NCBI RefSeq assembly: GCF_014648435.1
Contig: NZ_BMRC01000046.1
Span: 1 to 56,031 of the forward strand
Direction: 5' to 3'
Source of the DNA: Nonomuraea spiralis
GTDB lineage: Bacteria; Actinomycetota; Actinomycetes; Streptosporangiales; Streptosporangiaceae
Length of the DNA: 56,031 nucleotides
The translations under genes and the position numbers were made by a program. Each line of letters starts with the position of its first letter. Within the stretch, counting starts at the first letter, position 1. The notes beneath the pieces were generated by a model. The model was not told the origin of the DNA. It saw nothing but the letters and a program-made list of their open reading frames with translations, and made no database searches. Shown here piece by piece: positions 1-8,094 of this stretch.

Positions 1-104
1 TCGCGGTTGGCGGCGGGGAAGGAGAGCAGGATCCAGTCGTCGGCCTTCATGTCGACGCCGTTCCAGTGCATGTCGTGTTTGACGAGGCGGGCCATGGTGA
101 CGGG
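1..104. repeat. Terminal inverted repeat, left copy
   Basis: Bases 1-104 are the exact reverse complement of 55928-56031; the first mismatch is at position 105. Both arms lie inside the 3' part of paralogous P450 genes. This looks like a contig ending where two nearly identical genes converge on shared sequence. It is not a transposon end: it lies within coding sequence and has no associated recombinase. Confidence 0.95.
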
Positions 105-1031
105 CGCGTAGGCGCGCAGGAATTCCTCCACGGCCGTCGGGAGGAGTGCGGGTTCGGCGACCAGGCGCCGTCGGTCCGCGGGGGTCTTGGCCAGGTGCCA
201 GAGTGAGGCGCCGATGGCGCTCCAGGTGGTGTCGATGCCCGCGATCAGCAGCAACGTCATCGTCCCGACCACATGGACCGGGTCCAGCTTCGCGCCGTTG
301 AGCTCGGCGTCGAGCAGGTACGTCGTGAGGTCGTCGCGCGGGTCGGCCAGGTGGTCGTGGATCTGCGCGACCAGGTAGTCCGACAACTCGGAGATGCGTT
401 CGAGCCGTTTCTCGTTCGGCTCGTTGACGCTTTCCAGGGCGTTCTCCACGAACCCCTGGAACCGGTCGGCGTCCTCGAGTGGGAAGCCCAGCATGTCGGC
501 GATCACCCGCATCGGGATGTACTGGGCGTACTCGCGGGCCGCGTCCACGACCTCCCGCCCCTCCAGGCCGTCGATCAGCTCGTGGCACAACGCCCGCGTC
601 GACGCCTCACGCCGCGCGACCGCCGTCTTGGTGAAGGCCGGGAGCAGCAGCTTGCGGGCGTCGTGATGGAAGGGCGGGTCGGACGAGATCGGCGGGACGC
701 CGCCCACCGGCGCGAGCTCCCGGGGCGGCTTGACGTTGCCGACGACGACCGCCCGCGAGGAGAACCGGTCGGTGTCGTAGGCGATGGCCGCGACGTCCTC
801 GTAGCGGGTGGGGATCCACACGCCGCCGAACCGCTCGGTGTGCGCGATCGGGCAGCGTTGCCGCAGGTCGTCCTGGATCGGGTACGGGTCGGCGGCCCAT
901 TGGGGGTCGACGTGGGAGAAGTCGGTGGCCCAGTCGGAGACCGGATCGGTGACGATCTCGCTGACGGTACCGCGCAGGCGGTTCCTGCGCGTCTCTTCCA
1001 GCTCCGGGCCGAAACGGTCGTCCACGGTCAT
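1..1031 (-). CDS. Cytochrome P450, C-terminus cut by window edge
   Basis: Heme monooxygenase that would oxidise a small molecule with electrons from a ferredoxin. Visible are 343 residues from the ATG at 1031, including the I-helix oxygen-activation motif AGIDTT (about residue 263), the K-helix ExxR (EFLR, about 300) and conserved HHDARKLL. The heme-cysteine loop lies beyond the window edge, so catalytic competence cannot be judged. By eye it is about 79% identical to the P450 at the other end of the window, with most differences in the first 25 residues and mid-protein. Its start overlaps the stop of a scarred ferredoxin remnant (ATGA), so the original partner gene is destroyed here. Substrate unknown. 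It probably relies on another ferredoxin or is no longer functional. Confidence 0.9.
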   Translation of the reverse strand, partial: MTVDDRFGPELEETRRNRLRGTVSEIVTDPVSDWATDFSHVDPQWAADPYPIQDDLRQRCPIAHTERFGGVWIPTRYEDVAAIAYDTDRFSSRAVVVGNVKPPRELAPVGGVPPISSDPPFHHDARKLLLPAFTKTAVARREASTRALCHELIDGLEGREVVDAAREYAQYIPMRVIADMLGFPLEDADRFQGFVENALESVNEPNEKRLERISELSDYLVAQIHDHLADPRDDLTTYLLDAELNGAKLDPVHVVGTMTLLLIAGIDTTWSAIGASLWHLAKTPADRRRLVAEPALLPTAVEEFLRAYAPVTMARLVKHDMHWNGVDMKADDWILLSFPAANR

Positions 1032-1087
1032 CTCGCAGCTCCATCCCTGACGTCGATGCACCGGCCGGAGTCGATCTGAGTCTTCAC
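1028..1087 (-). pseudogene. Ferredoxin remnant with internal deletion
   Basis: From a GTG at 1087 the frame reads MKTQIDSGRC, matching the start of the intact 66-residue 3Fe-4S ferredoxin at 54799 (MKAQIDPGRC). It then jumps directly to a tail beginning IDV, resembling the C-terminal IDLVGEA of the intact gene, and stops after 19 codons in an ATGA overlap with the P450 start. An AAGGGGAG ribosome-binding site is retained. Two of the three cluster cysteines are missing, so no Fe-S protein can be made. The simplest reading is an in-frame deletion of about 47 codons that preserved translational coupling to the P450. Confidence 0.8.
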
Positions 1088-1153
1088 AACCTGGCTCCCC
1101 TTCTTACGTCCTCGTCTGCCTTCCGTTCGGGGTGGTTCACGTCACTGAACCGA

Positions 1154-1182
1154 ATTAAAAAAGCATTCATTTGATACGTCAA
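1154..1182 (-). promoter_or_regulatory. Sigma-70-type promoter upstream of the left P450
   Basis: On the minus strand a TTGACG -35 (1177-1182) and a TTTAAT -10 (1154-1159) are separated by exactly 17 bases. The same boxes and spacing occur upstream of the tetR-ferredoxin-P450 operon at 54159-54187, with 24 of 29 positions shared. There the promoter drives tetR; here no regulator follows, and the transcript would run about 60 bases to the ferredoxin scar and P450. This points to loss of the tetR gene in this copy. Confidence 0.65.
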
Positions 1183-1428
1183 GACTTCCCCGCGAAACCG
1201 TTGTCTGATGTCTGGCGGCCTTGAAGACGACAGTCCGTCACGGCAACTGGAAGCGGACATGGAAGCGCGCAATCGAGGTTGGCAGTAGCGGCGTGTACGG
1301 CTGTCCGTTCTCACTAGAGGTGGCAGGGTCTCAGCAGTCCTGACGTGCGGAGCCAGCTTCTCGGCCGATGTGGCGAGAGAGACAGGTGTTGCCCGCTTTG
1401 AGGTCACTTCCGTCTCATCCAAGATGAC
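1183..1428. other. Gene-free stretch, left flank of the tns module
   Basis: No credible coding frame. It holds TGTCTGATG at 1202 and an imperfect copy (18 of 24 bases, same orientation) of the sequence at 6118-6141 at 1408-1431, pattern TCC.TCTCA.C.AA.ATGAC..GT. It probably contains the left end of the Tn7-like element, but no terminus or target-site duplication could be fixed. Confidence 0.4.
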
Positions 1429-1429
1429 G

Positions 1430-1439
1430 TGTCTCAATG
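1430..1439 (+). repeat. TGTCTCAATG motif, left copy
   Basis: This 10-mer starts 29 bases before the proposed tnsA start and faces inward. An exact inverted copy lies at 6100-6109, and a third exact copy at 6238-6247. TGT-starting inverted motifs flanking tns genes suggest transposase-binding sites; this is inference from position and repetition. Confidence 0.5.
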
Positions 1440-1458
1440 GATCACGCACAGTGGCGGC

Positions 1459-2202
1459 GTGAGTGAGATTGGTGAGCTCTTGGAGGATGCTGCTCTCGAC
1501 GCGGCTGTCATGGCCTGGGTGCAAGATGGCGCGGAGGTCCGGGGGCTGCTGAGTGAGGTGGGCAATGTCGCCTTCGAGGCCGTACGCCCGGTGCGTCAGT
1601 TCCCTGCCTACCGGGGACTGCGGAACTTCCCGGGTCTGTACTACGCAGCCAGTCTCGATGCGCACGTGGGGTTCGAGTCCTGGCTGGAGCGCGATCACGC
1701 GATGCTCCTGGACTTCGACCCAGCGGTCACCGCCTTCTCCTCCCAGCCGTTCTGGTTGGCGTGGGAGGTCGGAGGCCGCCGCCGACAGCATGCGCCGGAC
1801 TTCTTCGCCCGGCGCATGGACGGTGGCGCTTGGGTGATCGACTGCCGTCCCGAGAAGCGGGTCGACGAGCGCTCGGCTGAGGCCTTCGAGTTCACCCGCC
1901 GAGCGTGTCAACGTTTGGGCTGGGGCTATCGACTGGTCGGCGAGATCGACGCGGCGCGCGTGGGGAATCTGCGATGGCTTGCTGGCTACCGGCACAAGCG
2001 TCACGGTCAGGCGAGATCGCTGGCCGCGGCTGTCATGGCCGCGTTCACCCTGCCGGCGCCCTTAACGCGGCAGGCAGCCGAAGTCGGGGATCCGCTCGAG
2101 GTGCTGCCCGTGGTCTTCCACCTGCTTTGGCGGGGTGAGTTGTCGGCCGACCTGTCGCGCCCGTTCAGCGAGCACACCATCGTCTGCCGGGCAGGACGGT
2201 GA
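1459..2202 (+). CDS. tnsA: TnsA-like transposon endonuclease
   Basis: Likely the 5'-strand-cleaving endonuclease subunit of a heteromeric Tn7-like transposase, acting with the TnsB-type gene directly downstream. The protein carries the restriction-endonuclease-like TnsA core: an acidic residue in ESWLERD, then APDFF with the metal-binding Asp about 50 residues later, then VIDCRP. In Tn7 TnsA the last motif supplies Gln and Lys; here these positions are Asp and Arg, which I recall as usual for actinobacterial TnsA-like proteins rather than a sign of inactivation. The start is uncertain: GTG 1459 (VSEIGELL) gives 247 residues, while GTG 1429 would place the coding start inside the TGTCTCAATG repeat. 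The stop is 7 bases before the tnsB start. Confidence 0.8.
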   Translation: MSEIGELLEDAALDAAVMAWVQDGAEVRGLLSEVGNVAFEAVRPVRQFPAYRGLRNFPGLYYAASLDAHVGFESWLERDHAMLLDFDPAVTAFSSQPFWLAWEVGGRRRQHAPDFFARRMDGGAWVIDCRPEKRVDERSAEAFEFTRRACQRLGWGYRLVGEIDAARVGNLRWLAGYRHKRHGQARSLAAAVMAAFTLPAPLTRQAAEVGDPLEVLPVVFHLLWRGELSADLSRPFSEHTIVCRAGR

Positions 2203-2209
2203 CGGCGCC

Positions 2210-4237
2210 GTGACGGCACATGGGGAGGTCCGGGTCGGCGACCGGGTGCGCTTCGACGGACGGGTTCACACGGTGGTTGGCCTGGAGGGGACCATCGTGC
2301 GCCTGGTGGGCGAGAACGGAAGCGCGTCCTTGGTGATGTTCTCGCAGTTGCTGTCGGCCGAGGATTTCGAGGTCGTGGGCCGGGAGATCGAGACGGTCGG
2401 GGTTCCTCCGTTCGGGCTGCTGGCGACAGTTCCGGAGAAACTGCTCCGCAGGGCACATTGGTGGGAGCAGCATCTGATCGAGGTGGAGACGGGTCGCCCG
2501 CCGAAGGCCGAGGAGGGCGCGAGGCCCAAGCCAGAGTATGACCCGACCTGGCACACCGTGGTGGAACGCATAGCGGCCAAGGCAGCGGAACTGACCGCCA
2601 GCGGGACACCGACCTCGGCGACGACCATTCACCGGATGCGGCGCCGCTGGCGTGAGCAGGGTCTGTGGGGACTAGTTGATCACCGGGCGACTCGGCTGTC
2701 TTCCCCAACCGGACGTTGCGACGAGCGGGTCGTGGAGATCGTCGAGGAACTACTGGCGGCGCAAGAGACAGTCTCGACGGGCACGCGCGGACGCATTTTC
2801 CGTCAGGCACAGCAACTGGTGGCCGAACGCTATGGCGAAGGCGAGGTGACAATGCCGTCGCGGGCGACCTTCTATCGACTGCTCACCGCCATGGATGGAG
2901 GACGGCACAGCTTCGGTTCCGCCGGCAGTCGGCGATCGCGCGCCCTGCGCCCTCAGGCTCCGTTCACCGCTTCGGATGCCATCCGCCCAGGTGAAGTCGT
3001 GCAAATCGACACGACGCCTTTGGACGTGCTGGCGGTCTTGGACGATGGCGTGACGGGACGGGTGGAGCTGAGCATCGCGGTCGATGTCGCCACGCGCACC
3101 ATCTGCGCTGCGATCTTGCGGCCGGCCGGCACCAAGGCGGTGGACGCGGCGCTGCTGCTGGCCCGCACGTTGGTGCCGGAGCCGATGCGGCCGGGATGGG
3201 CCGAGGCGCTGCGCATGTCGGCCTCGTTGATCCCTCACCAGCGGCTGATGAGCATCGACGCCAGGCTGGAGCACGCGGCGGCCAAGCCGGTGATCGTCCC
3301 CGACACCATCGTGGTCGACCGGGGCAAGGTGTTCGTCTCCCAGACCTTCATCGCGGCCTGCCGCACCCTGGGGATCTCGGTGCAGCCTGCCCGGCCCGCG
3401 ACACCGACCGACAAAGGCGTGGTCGAACGGACCTTCGCCTCCATCAACACGCTGTTTTGCCAGCACGTGGCCGGTTACGTTGGCTCCAACGTCACCCAGC
3501 GAGGCCAGGACATCCAGGCCGTTTGGACCCTTGGGGAACTGGCCGACCTGTTCCAGGAATGGGTTCTGGCCTGCTGGCAGACCCGGCCCCACGACGGACT
3601 GCGCAGCCCCTTCCTCCCGGGGCGAGCCATGTCCCCGAACGAGGCCTATGCGTTGCTGGTCGCACGGACCGGATATCTGCCGATCACGCTGAACGGCGAG
3701 GACTATCTGGAGCTGCTCCCCATGGAGTGGCGAAAGATCAACGACTACGGGGTCCGCCTGGACTACCGCACCTACGACTGCCGGGAACTGGCTCCCTATC
3801 GGCGCCAGCATTCGGGCCTGGATACCAAGGGCGGCCTTTGGGAGGTCCACTACGACCCCTACGATCTGTCGCACGTCTGGGTCCGCGACAACCGCGCCGG
3901 TGGCTGGATCACCGTCCCTTGGACCCGCTTGCACACCGTCTCGGCGCCGTTCGCCGACTTCACCTGGCGACACGCTCGAGCCTTGCTGGCCGCCCGCGGT
4001 GGGGATGACTGCGACGAAAACGAGATCGCCAAAGTCGTGGAGGACTTGCTGCAACGTGCGGGAACCGGCCCTGATCGCCGAGTTGTCGCGCGGACCCGCT
4101 CGGCTTCGGCCACGCCCTTGCGTCCCGCCCCCAGCGAGACAGCCACCGCGAACGCCGCCGAGGAAGACGGCGAGGGTGAGCTGGCACAAGTGATCCCGTT
4201 CGGCGTGTTCGACGCCTTCACCGATGGGAGCCGATGA
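2210..4237 (+). CDS. tnsB: TnsB/TniA-family DDE transposase
   Basis: Catalyses 3'-end cleavage and strand transfer. It has 675 residues from GTG 2210. An N-terminal DNA-binding region (helix-turn-helix-like segment around TSATTIHRMRRRW) precedes an RNase H-fold integrase core with the full catalytic triad: D267 in VQIDTTP, D370 in VDRGKVF and E406 in VVERTF. D370 and E406 are separated by 35 residues, the classic D-35-E spacing. A Mu-transposase-type beta-barrel C-terminus follows (about 470-600). No stop or missing catalytic residue is visible, so it looks intact. The 3' end overlaps tnsC by 14 bases, indicating coupled translation. A start at ATG 2135 would overlap tnsA heavily and is less likely. 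Confidence 0.9.
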   Translation: MTAHGEVRVGDRVRFDGRVHTVVGLEGTIVRLVGENGSASLVMFSQLLSAEDFEVVGREIETVGVPPFGLLATVPEKLLRRAHWWEQHLIEVETGRPPKAEEGARPKPEYDPTWHTVVERIAAKAAELTASGTPTSATTIHRMRRRWREQGLWGLVDHRATRLSSPTGRCDERVVEIVEELLAAQETVSTGTRGRIFRQAQQLVAERYGEGEVTMPSRATFYRLLTAMDGGRHSFGSAGSRRSRALRPQAPFTASDAIRPGEVVQIDTTPLDVLAVLDDGVTGRVELSIAVDVATRTICAAILRPAGTKAVDAALLLARTLVPEPMRPGWAEALRMSASLIPHQRLMSIDARLEHAAAKPVIVPDTIVVDRGKVFVSQTFIAACRTLGISVQPARPATPTDKGVVERTFASINTLFCQHVAGYVGSNVTQRGQDIQAVWTLGELADLFQEWVLACWQTRPHDGLRSPFLPGRAMSPNEAYALLVARTGYLPITLNGEDYLELLPMEWRKINDYGVRLDYRTYDCRELAPYRRQHSGLDTKGGLWEVHYDPYDLSHVWVRDNRAGGWITVPWTRLHTVSAPFADFTWRHARALLAARGGDDCDENEIAKVVEDLLQRAGTGPDRRVVARTRSASATPLRPAPSETATANAAEEDGEGELAQVIPFGVFDAFTDGSR

Positions 4238-5279
4238 CATGCTTCTCAGCCCTGGCGAGCCGCACCACCCGTTAACCAGCAAGGAGGGCTGGGCTGAGTT
4301 CGTCGCCGAGCAGATCGCCGCCCCCGTGCTGGTGCCTCCAGCGCAACTGCAGCGGATGAGTGAGCATGAATGCGCCGCCTACGAGCAGTCTCGGCTGGAC
4401 TATCACGCTCAGCTGGTCATCGTCTCCACGCCGACGATCCGGCATGTCGCCACCAGCGGCCGCAAGCGCATCCTGCTCAACCGCAGCCAGCGCTCGGCCC
4501 GACGGGGTCTGATCATCTCCGGTCCTGCCGGCACCGGCAAGACCACCGCGATCACCCAGTTGGGCAAGAACTACGAGCAGTTGGCCCGTCGCCGGGGCGA
4601 ACTCGGTCCCGGGGCCTTGCCAGTGGTCTATGTCACCGTTCCGCCTGCAGCCACCCCGAAGATGCTGGCGATCGAGCTGGCCCGGTTCATCGGACTGCCC
4701 ATGCCCGCTCGCTTCAGCCAGGTGGAGGTCACCAACCGCGTCTGCGACCTGCTCGGCACCCTCAGCACCCGGCTCGTCCTGATCGACGAACTGCACAACC
4801 TTGATATCCGCACCCGCATCGGCGCCGAGGCCTCCGACCAGATCAAGTACCTGTCCGAACGCATCCCCGCGACCTTCGTGCTGGCCGGAGTGGACTTGGA
4901 AGGCACCGGCCTGTTCACCGGCAGGCGCGGCGCGCAGATCGCCAGCCGCTACAGCCTCATCCCGACCGCGGCCTTCCCTCACCGCACCGCCGACGACCGG
5001 CGCGACTGGCAAGCCTTGGTGGCCACGTTGGAGCAGGCTCTGCGCCTGGACGCCCACCAATCGGGCACGCTGCTCAAACTCAGCCCCTACCTCCACGAAC
5101 GCACCAGCGGAATGATCGGCAGTCTGTCGCATCTGATCCGCGAGGCCGCGCTGGACGCCATCTTGAACGGCACTGAGAAGATCACCCGCGCCAGCCTTGC
5201 CAGCGTCGATATCGATCAGGCCGCTGAAGGCTGCCGACCAGTCGCCCGACGACCTCCCCGCGGCAAGAAGACGGCATGA
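4224..5279 (+). CDS. tnsC: TnsC/TniB-family AAA+ ATPase
   Basis: ATP-dependent regulator that links a TniQ-marked target to the transposase. It has 351 residues. Walker A is GPAGTGKTT (residues 100-108) and Walker B is LVLIDELHN with D188/E189; a sensor-like AAA+ segment follows. The start is ambiguous: ATG 4224 overlaps tnsB, while ATG 4239 lies just after its stop. The stop codon overlaps the next tniQ start (ATGA at 5276), so TnsC and TniQ are probably translated in fixed ratio. In the Tn7 and Tn5053 families this protein also provides target immunity; nothing in the sequence contradicts that. Confidence 0.88.
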   Translation: MGADDMLLSPGEPHHPLTSKEGWAEFVAEQIAAPVLVPPAQLQRMSEHECAAYEQSRLDYHAQLVIVSTPTIRHVATSGRKRILLNRSQRSARRGLIISGPAGTGKTTAITQLGKNYEQLARRRGELGPGALPVVYVTVPPAATPKMLAIELARFIGLPMPARFSQVEVTNRVCDLLGTLSTRLVLIDELHNLDIRTRIGAEASDQIKYLSERIPATFVLAGVDLEGTGLFTGRRGAQIASRYSLIPTAAFPHRTADDRRDWQALVATLEQALRLDAHQSGTLLKLSPYLHERTSGMIGSLSHLIREAALDAILNGTEKITRASLASVDIDQAAEGCRPVARRPPRGKKTA

Positions 5280-6172
5280 AGATCCCGCCACGACGTCTGC
5301 CAATATCCTTCGGCCCCGTCCAGGGCGAGCTTTTGGGCTCTTACCTGCACCGGCTGGCTGACGCCAACCGCATCTCGGTCGGGGTCATCACCGCCGTGAT
5401 CAGCGAAGAGTTGCCCACCTCCTGCAACCGGGAGCAGGACACGCTCTCGGGCTGGTCACCCAGCTGTCTGGCCGACCTCGCGCGACTCACCGGGCGCACC
5501 GTCGCCAATCTGGATAGGGCGCTGTTCCAGTTCAAAGATCTCCAGCCCAGCCTGCCGATTCTTCACCGCGCTCCGCTGCCCGAACTCACACGCCGCTGGC
5601 GCACCGCAGCCTGCCGCTGCTGCACCGCCAAGCACGGCATTCGCGGCCTGGCCATCCGCCGAACCCTCCCACACGAAAGCGTCTGCCTGGTCCACCGCCG
5701 CTGGCTCCCGTCCGAGGAACAGTTTCGGCTTGATGCTCTGCCGGCGATGCTGCGTGCCAATCGTCGACACCGCCGGATGGCGTCTCGACACGACCCGCTG
5801 GCGTTCGGCCTGGCCTACATCAACATCTCGCACCAACTCCGGCGTTGGTGCGAGACGAAGGCTCAGCCCGAGCTCCAAGAGCGCTGGACGCAGCGGCTGG
5901 CGTTGCTCGGCGAGGACCCCTACGGCAACCCGAACCTGCCCTCCAGACAACGCGCCGCCCTGGTCGTCTATCCCGAAGCCGTCTCACTCACCGGGCTACT
6001 CACCAACAGACTTCTGCCACCGTCCCGCTTGTCACAGGCAGTCGAGCGTCGGCTGGGCATCCGCCTCGACCTCCTGCCACGCCGTGAAGTTGCCACCTTC
6101 ATTGAGACATCCTTGGCATCCATCTCAGCGAAAATGACAAGTGCCAGCTCAGGGCCACCCTTCCACGCATGA
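5276..6172 (+). CDS. tniQ: TniQ-family target-selection protein
   Basis: Target-site selector of Tn7/Tn5053-type elements, binding DNA or a targeting partner and recruiting TnsC. It has 298 residues. The N-terminal TniQ domain (LGSYLHRLADANRIS, about 20-35) is followed by a zinc-binding segment with CRCC and a later CLVH (about 115-145). It is ATGA-coupled to tnsC. The last 30 or so residues run through the repeat-bearing DNA at 6100-6139 and look compositionally odd (many Ser and Thr), so the natural C-terminus may have been altered by the element end or a rearrangement. Shorter than TnsD proteins, comparable with TniQ. Confidence 0.8.
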   Translation: MKIPPRRLPISFGPVQGELLGSYLHRLADANRISVGVITAVISEELPTSCNREQDTLSGWSPSCLADLARLTGRTVANLDRALFQFKDLQPSLPILHRAPLPELTRRWRTAACRCCTAKHGIRGLAIRRTLPHESVCLVHRRWLPSEEQFRLDALPAMLRANRRHRRMASRHDPLAFGLAYINISHQLRRWCETKAQPELQERWTQRLALLGEDPYGNPNLPSRQRAALVVYPEAVSLTGLLTNRLLPPSRLSQAVERRLGIRLDLLPRREVATFIETSLASISAKMTSASSGPPFHA

Positions 6173-6299
6173 ATATCGAGACACCGCCGTTGATCATCGG
6201 TCCGCCCCTCCGGCCAGCAGATCATCTGACCCCGAGCTGTCTCAATGAACTTGCTCAGCCGCAGGCCGACATCAAGATCAGCCCACGTTAAATGAGACA
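6100..6299. repeat. Cluster of TGTCTCA repeats at the right of the tns operon
   Basis: Three copies of one motif: TGTCTCAATG inverted at 6100-6109, TGTCTCAATG direct at 6238-6247, and TGTCTCATTT inverted at 6290-6299. A TGTCATTTTCGCTGAGATG run lies on the minus strand at 6121-6139; its first ten bases recall the TGTCATTTTC ends of Tn402/Tn5053 elements. The cluster straddles the tniQ stop codon and the gap before the second tniQ. It is probably a transposase-binding right end, or two ends abutting. Confidence 0.5.
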
Positions 6300-6334
6300 G
6301 GACAGGCGTGTACGGCAGGAGGTTCGGCCCGGGA

Positions 6335-7353
6335 ATGGTGGCGGTCTGGCCCCGGCGGCTGGCGTTGGTGGTGGCGCCGGCGTACGGTGAGTCGTTCGCG
6401 TCGTGGATTGATCGGATGGCACTGCGGAACGGATGTCCGCCGTGGACGATGGTCAAGGCGTTTGGACTGGATGTACGCGCGTCGAGTGACGTCCGGTCAC
6501 TGGCGTACGGCGTCGTCACGACGCCGGAGGCGTGCAGGGCGATCGAGGCTGCTACAGGCCTGAGCTCCGAGATTGTCCGTGGGATGCACCTGGAGATGTT
6601 CGACGGCTCGGCCGTGGACCTGGCAAGCGTCCGCGTGGGCGACAAGGAGTCAGTCCGCCGGGCAGAGACCCGTGAGTGGGCGCAACTCTTCGGCAGCCGG
6701 GCATGCCCAAAGTGCCTGACGGCTTCGAACGGAGCGTGGCTGGGCTGGTGGAAGCTGAGCTGGGCCGCAGTCTGTCCCGAGCATCGGACGCTGCTGGTGG
6801 ATCTCTGCCCGAGATGCCGCGTTTTCGTGCGACGAGGTCCCGCCGGCCAGCCTGCGCGTCTGTCTCGCTCACGGATGCCGGCCCCGTTGCAGTGCGGCGC
6901 TCTTCTCAGCGGGGCCGTATGCGATCAGCCGATCCCCCAGATCAGCACGAGCTCTGCGGCGACCTGCTCTCCTACCAGCCTGGGCCGCTGCTCAGCGCCG
7001 CTGCAATGCTCATCGTCGACGAAGTCCGCCTTGGCGGCAGCCTGCTGGACGCGCTGCGCTACTTCATGGACCAACGCCGCTACGACCCCTGGGCCGGCAT
7101 CCTCTGGCACGAGTTCTGCGACGACTACCACCCCACCGCGGTCACCAGACGAGTCCTCAACCATCTCAAGATCAGAACTGTCGACCCTGCTCTGCTCAAA
7201 CCGCTCGCCCTCTGGGAACCGGGCGCGCCCCACCACCTGCACCCACCCGAGACCGTCGAAGATCTCGACTTGCCCGAGGCAGCACTGCTCCTGGCCGGCG
7301 AAGGTATTCGTCCCTGGCAGACCACCGCAGGCGTCCGGCCATCCCTGCAGTGA
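6335..7353 (+). pseudogene. tniQ: Second TniQ-like gene, frameshifted
   Basis: The 5' part (from ATG 6335; GTG 6308 also possible) encodes a TniQ N-terminal domain (GESFASWIDRMALR) and a zinc-finger region with CPKC, CPEH and CPRC. Near 6945-6975 the coding signal leaves this frame; the sensible C-terminal half (LLSYQPGPLLSAAAM and onwards, ending at 7353) is in the frame one base back. The original frame runs on as low-complexity Ser/Thr/Ala-rich sequence to 7414. No slippery heptamer was seen at the junction, so a simple indel or sequencing error is likelier than programmed frameshifting. A second TniQ in Tn7-like systems often serves another target pathway; whether this one still works depends on the frameshift being real. 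Confidence 0.65.
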
Positions 7354-7512
7354 GAGGCTCTCTTCAACTCCGGACCCTCCGAACGAGTCAGCCGTTGTGA
7401 CCGGAAGCGGGTGAGAACCTGTCGCAGCGATCCGGCGAGGGGGCATCGCCTCGTCGTCTCTGCGTGAGCGGCCTAACGCTCGCCGCTGACAGTGGATCTC
7501 TATGCTCGTGGC

Positions 7513-8094
7513 ATGGACACGGCGGAGACCGTCCCCGACACCTGGCGGCCTGGGCGGGCGGTGGCGATCGTGCCAGCGGTCGTCGCGGCCCTGGCGACCG
7601 TATGGGCGACGAGCGTTCCAGGTTGGTACCTGATGTGGCTGGCGTTGATCACCAATGCCTGGGTCTTCATCGGTCTCATATGGCTGCTCACGTTGGGCCG
7701 CATGCTGTTCAGGCGTGAACCTTTAGCGCGGTTGCGCCGCGAATGGCCGGTGTGGTCATTGCCGCCCCTGATCGTTCTGCTGGTTTGCGGCCTGCTATAC
7801 GTGGGTGCGCCCCTGGAGGCGCGCTTCGCCCTGTCACGCCCCGCCCTCGACGGCCGCGCCCGGGCCATCTCACACGGCGCGCCGCTGCCCGCAGACGACG
7901 AATGGATAGGGCTGTTCCCGGTCGGACGGGCTGAGAGGATCCCTGGCGGAGTGCGTTTCGCCATCGACGGCACCGGGTTTCTCGGTACCACCGGATTCGC
8001 CTGGAGCCCTGAGGTCGAGCCGCCTGAGCCCGAGGGCGAGGAGCTCTACGAACACTGGCACGGCCCCTGGTACCTCTGGAGTGAGTCCGAGTAG
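7513..8094 (+). CDS. Predicted membrane protein, unknown function
   Basis: A 193-residue protein from ATG 7513. It has three likely transmembrane helices in its first 105 residues (AVAIVPAVVAALATVW, YLMWLALITNAWVFIGL, LPPLIVLLVCGLLYVG) and a soluble C-terminal domain of about 90 residues rich in acidic residues, ending in Trp/Tyr/Glu-rich sequence (YEHWHGPWYLWSESE). I do not recognise the family. The start was chosen over GTG 7492 because the helix pattern fits and the in-frame ATG directly precedes conserved-looking sequence. It stands alone between the transposition module and a gene-poor patch, so it could be cargo or a host gene. Confidence 0.6.
   Translation: MDTAETVPDTWRPGRAVAIVPAVVAALATVWATSVPGWYLMWLALITNAWVFIGLIWLLTLGRMLFRREPLARLRREWPVWSLPPLIVLLVCGLLYVGAPLEARFALSRPALDGRARAISHGAPLPADDEWIGLFPVGRAERIPGGVRFAIDGTGFLGTTGFAWSPEVEPPEPEGEELYEHWHGPWYLWSESE

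Larger units (their letters stand above)
1430..7353 (+). mobile_element. Tn7-like transposition module (tnsA-tnsB-tnsC-tniQ-tniQ')
   Basis: Five consecutive plus-strand genes encode a TnsA-like endonuclease, a DDE TnsB/TniA transposase, an AAA+ TnsC/TniB regulator and two TniQ target selectors. The first four are tightly packed or overlapping. Repeats of TGTCTCAATG lie at the left edge (1430) and in the 6100-6299 interval, oriented as expected for transposase-binding ends. No cas genes, CRISPR array or clear cargo are seen between them. Boundaries are approximate: the 10-mers allow an element ending near 6109 or 6299, in which case the second tniQ would lie outside. No target-site duplication was found for either choice. 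Confidence 0.7.

Noticed and set aside
1430..6109. Target-site duplication for the 10-mer-bounded element
   Set aside because: The five bases outside are tgacg and tcctt; for an end at 6299 the right flank is ggaca. No match in either case.
1290..6316. GGCGTGTACGGC shared by 1290s and 6305-6316
   Set aside because: Similarity does not extend beyond about 12 bases; likely chance in GC-rich DNA.
5968..6645. Minus-strand frame with protein-like stretch (VGLRLSKFIETARGQMICW)
   Set aside because: Overlaps both tniQ genes and the repeats; no homologue recognised and the rest of the frame is compositionally poor. Possibly a captured fragment, not supportable as a gene.
6935..6980. Programmed -1 frameshift in the second tniQ
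   Set aside because: No slippery heptamer or obvious downstream stem was seen at the frame switch.
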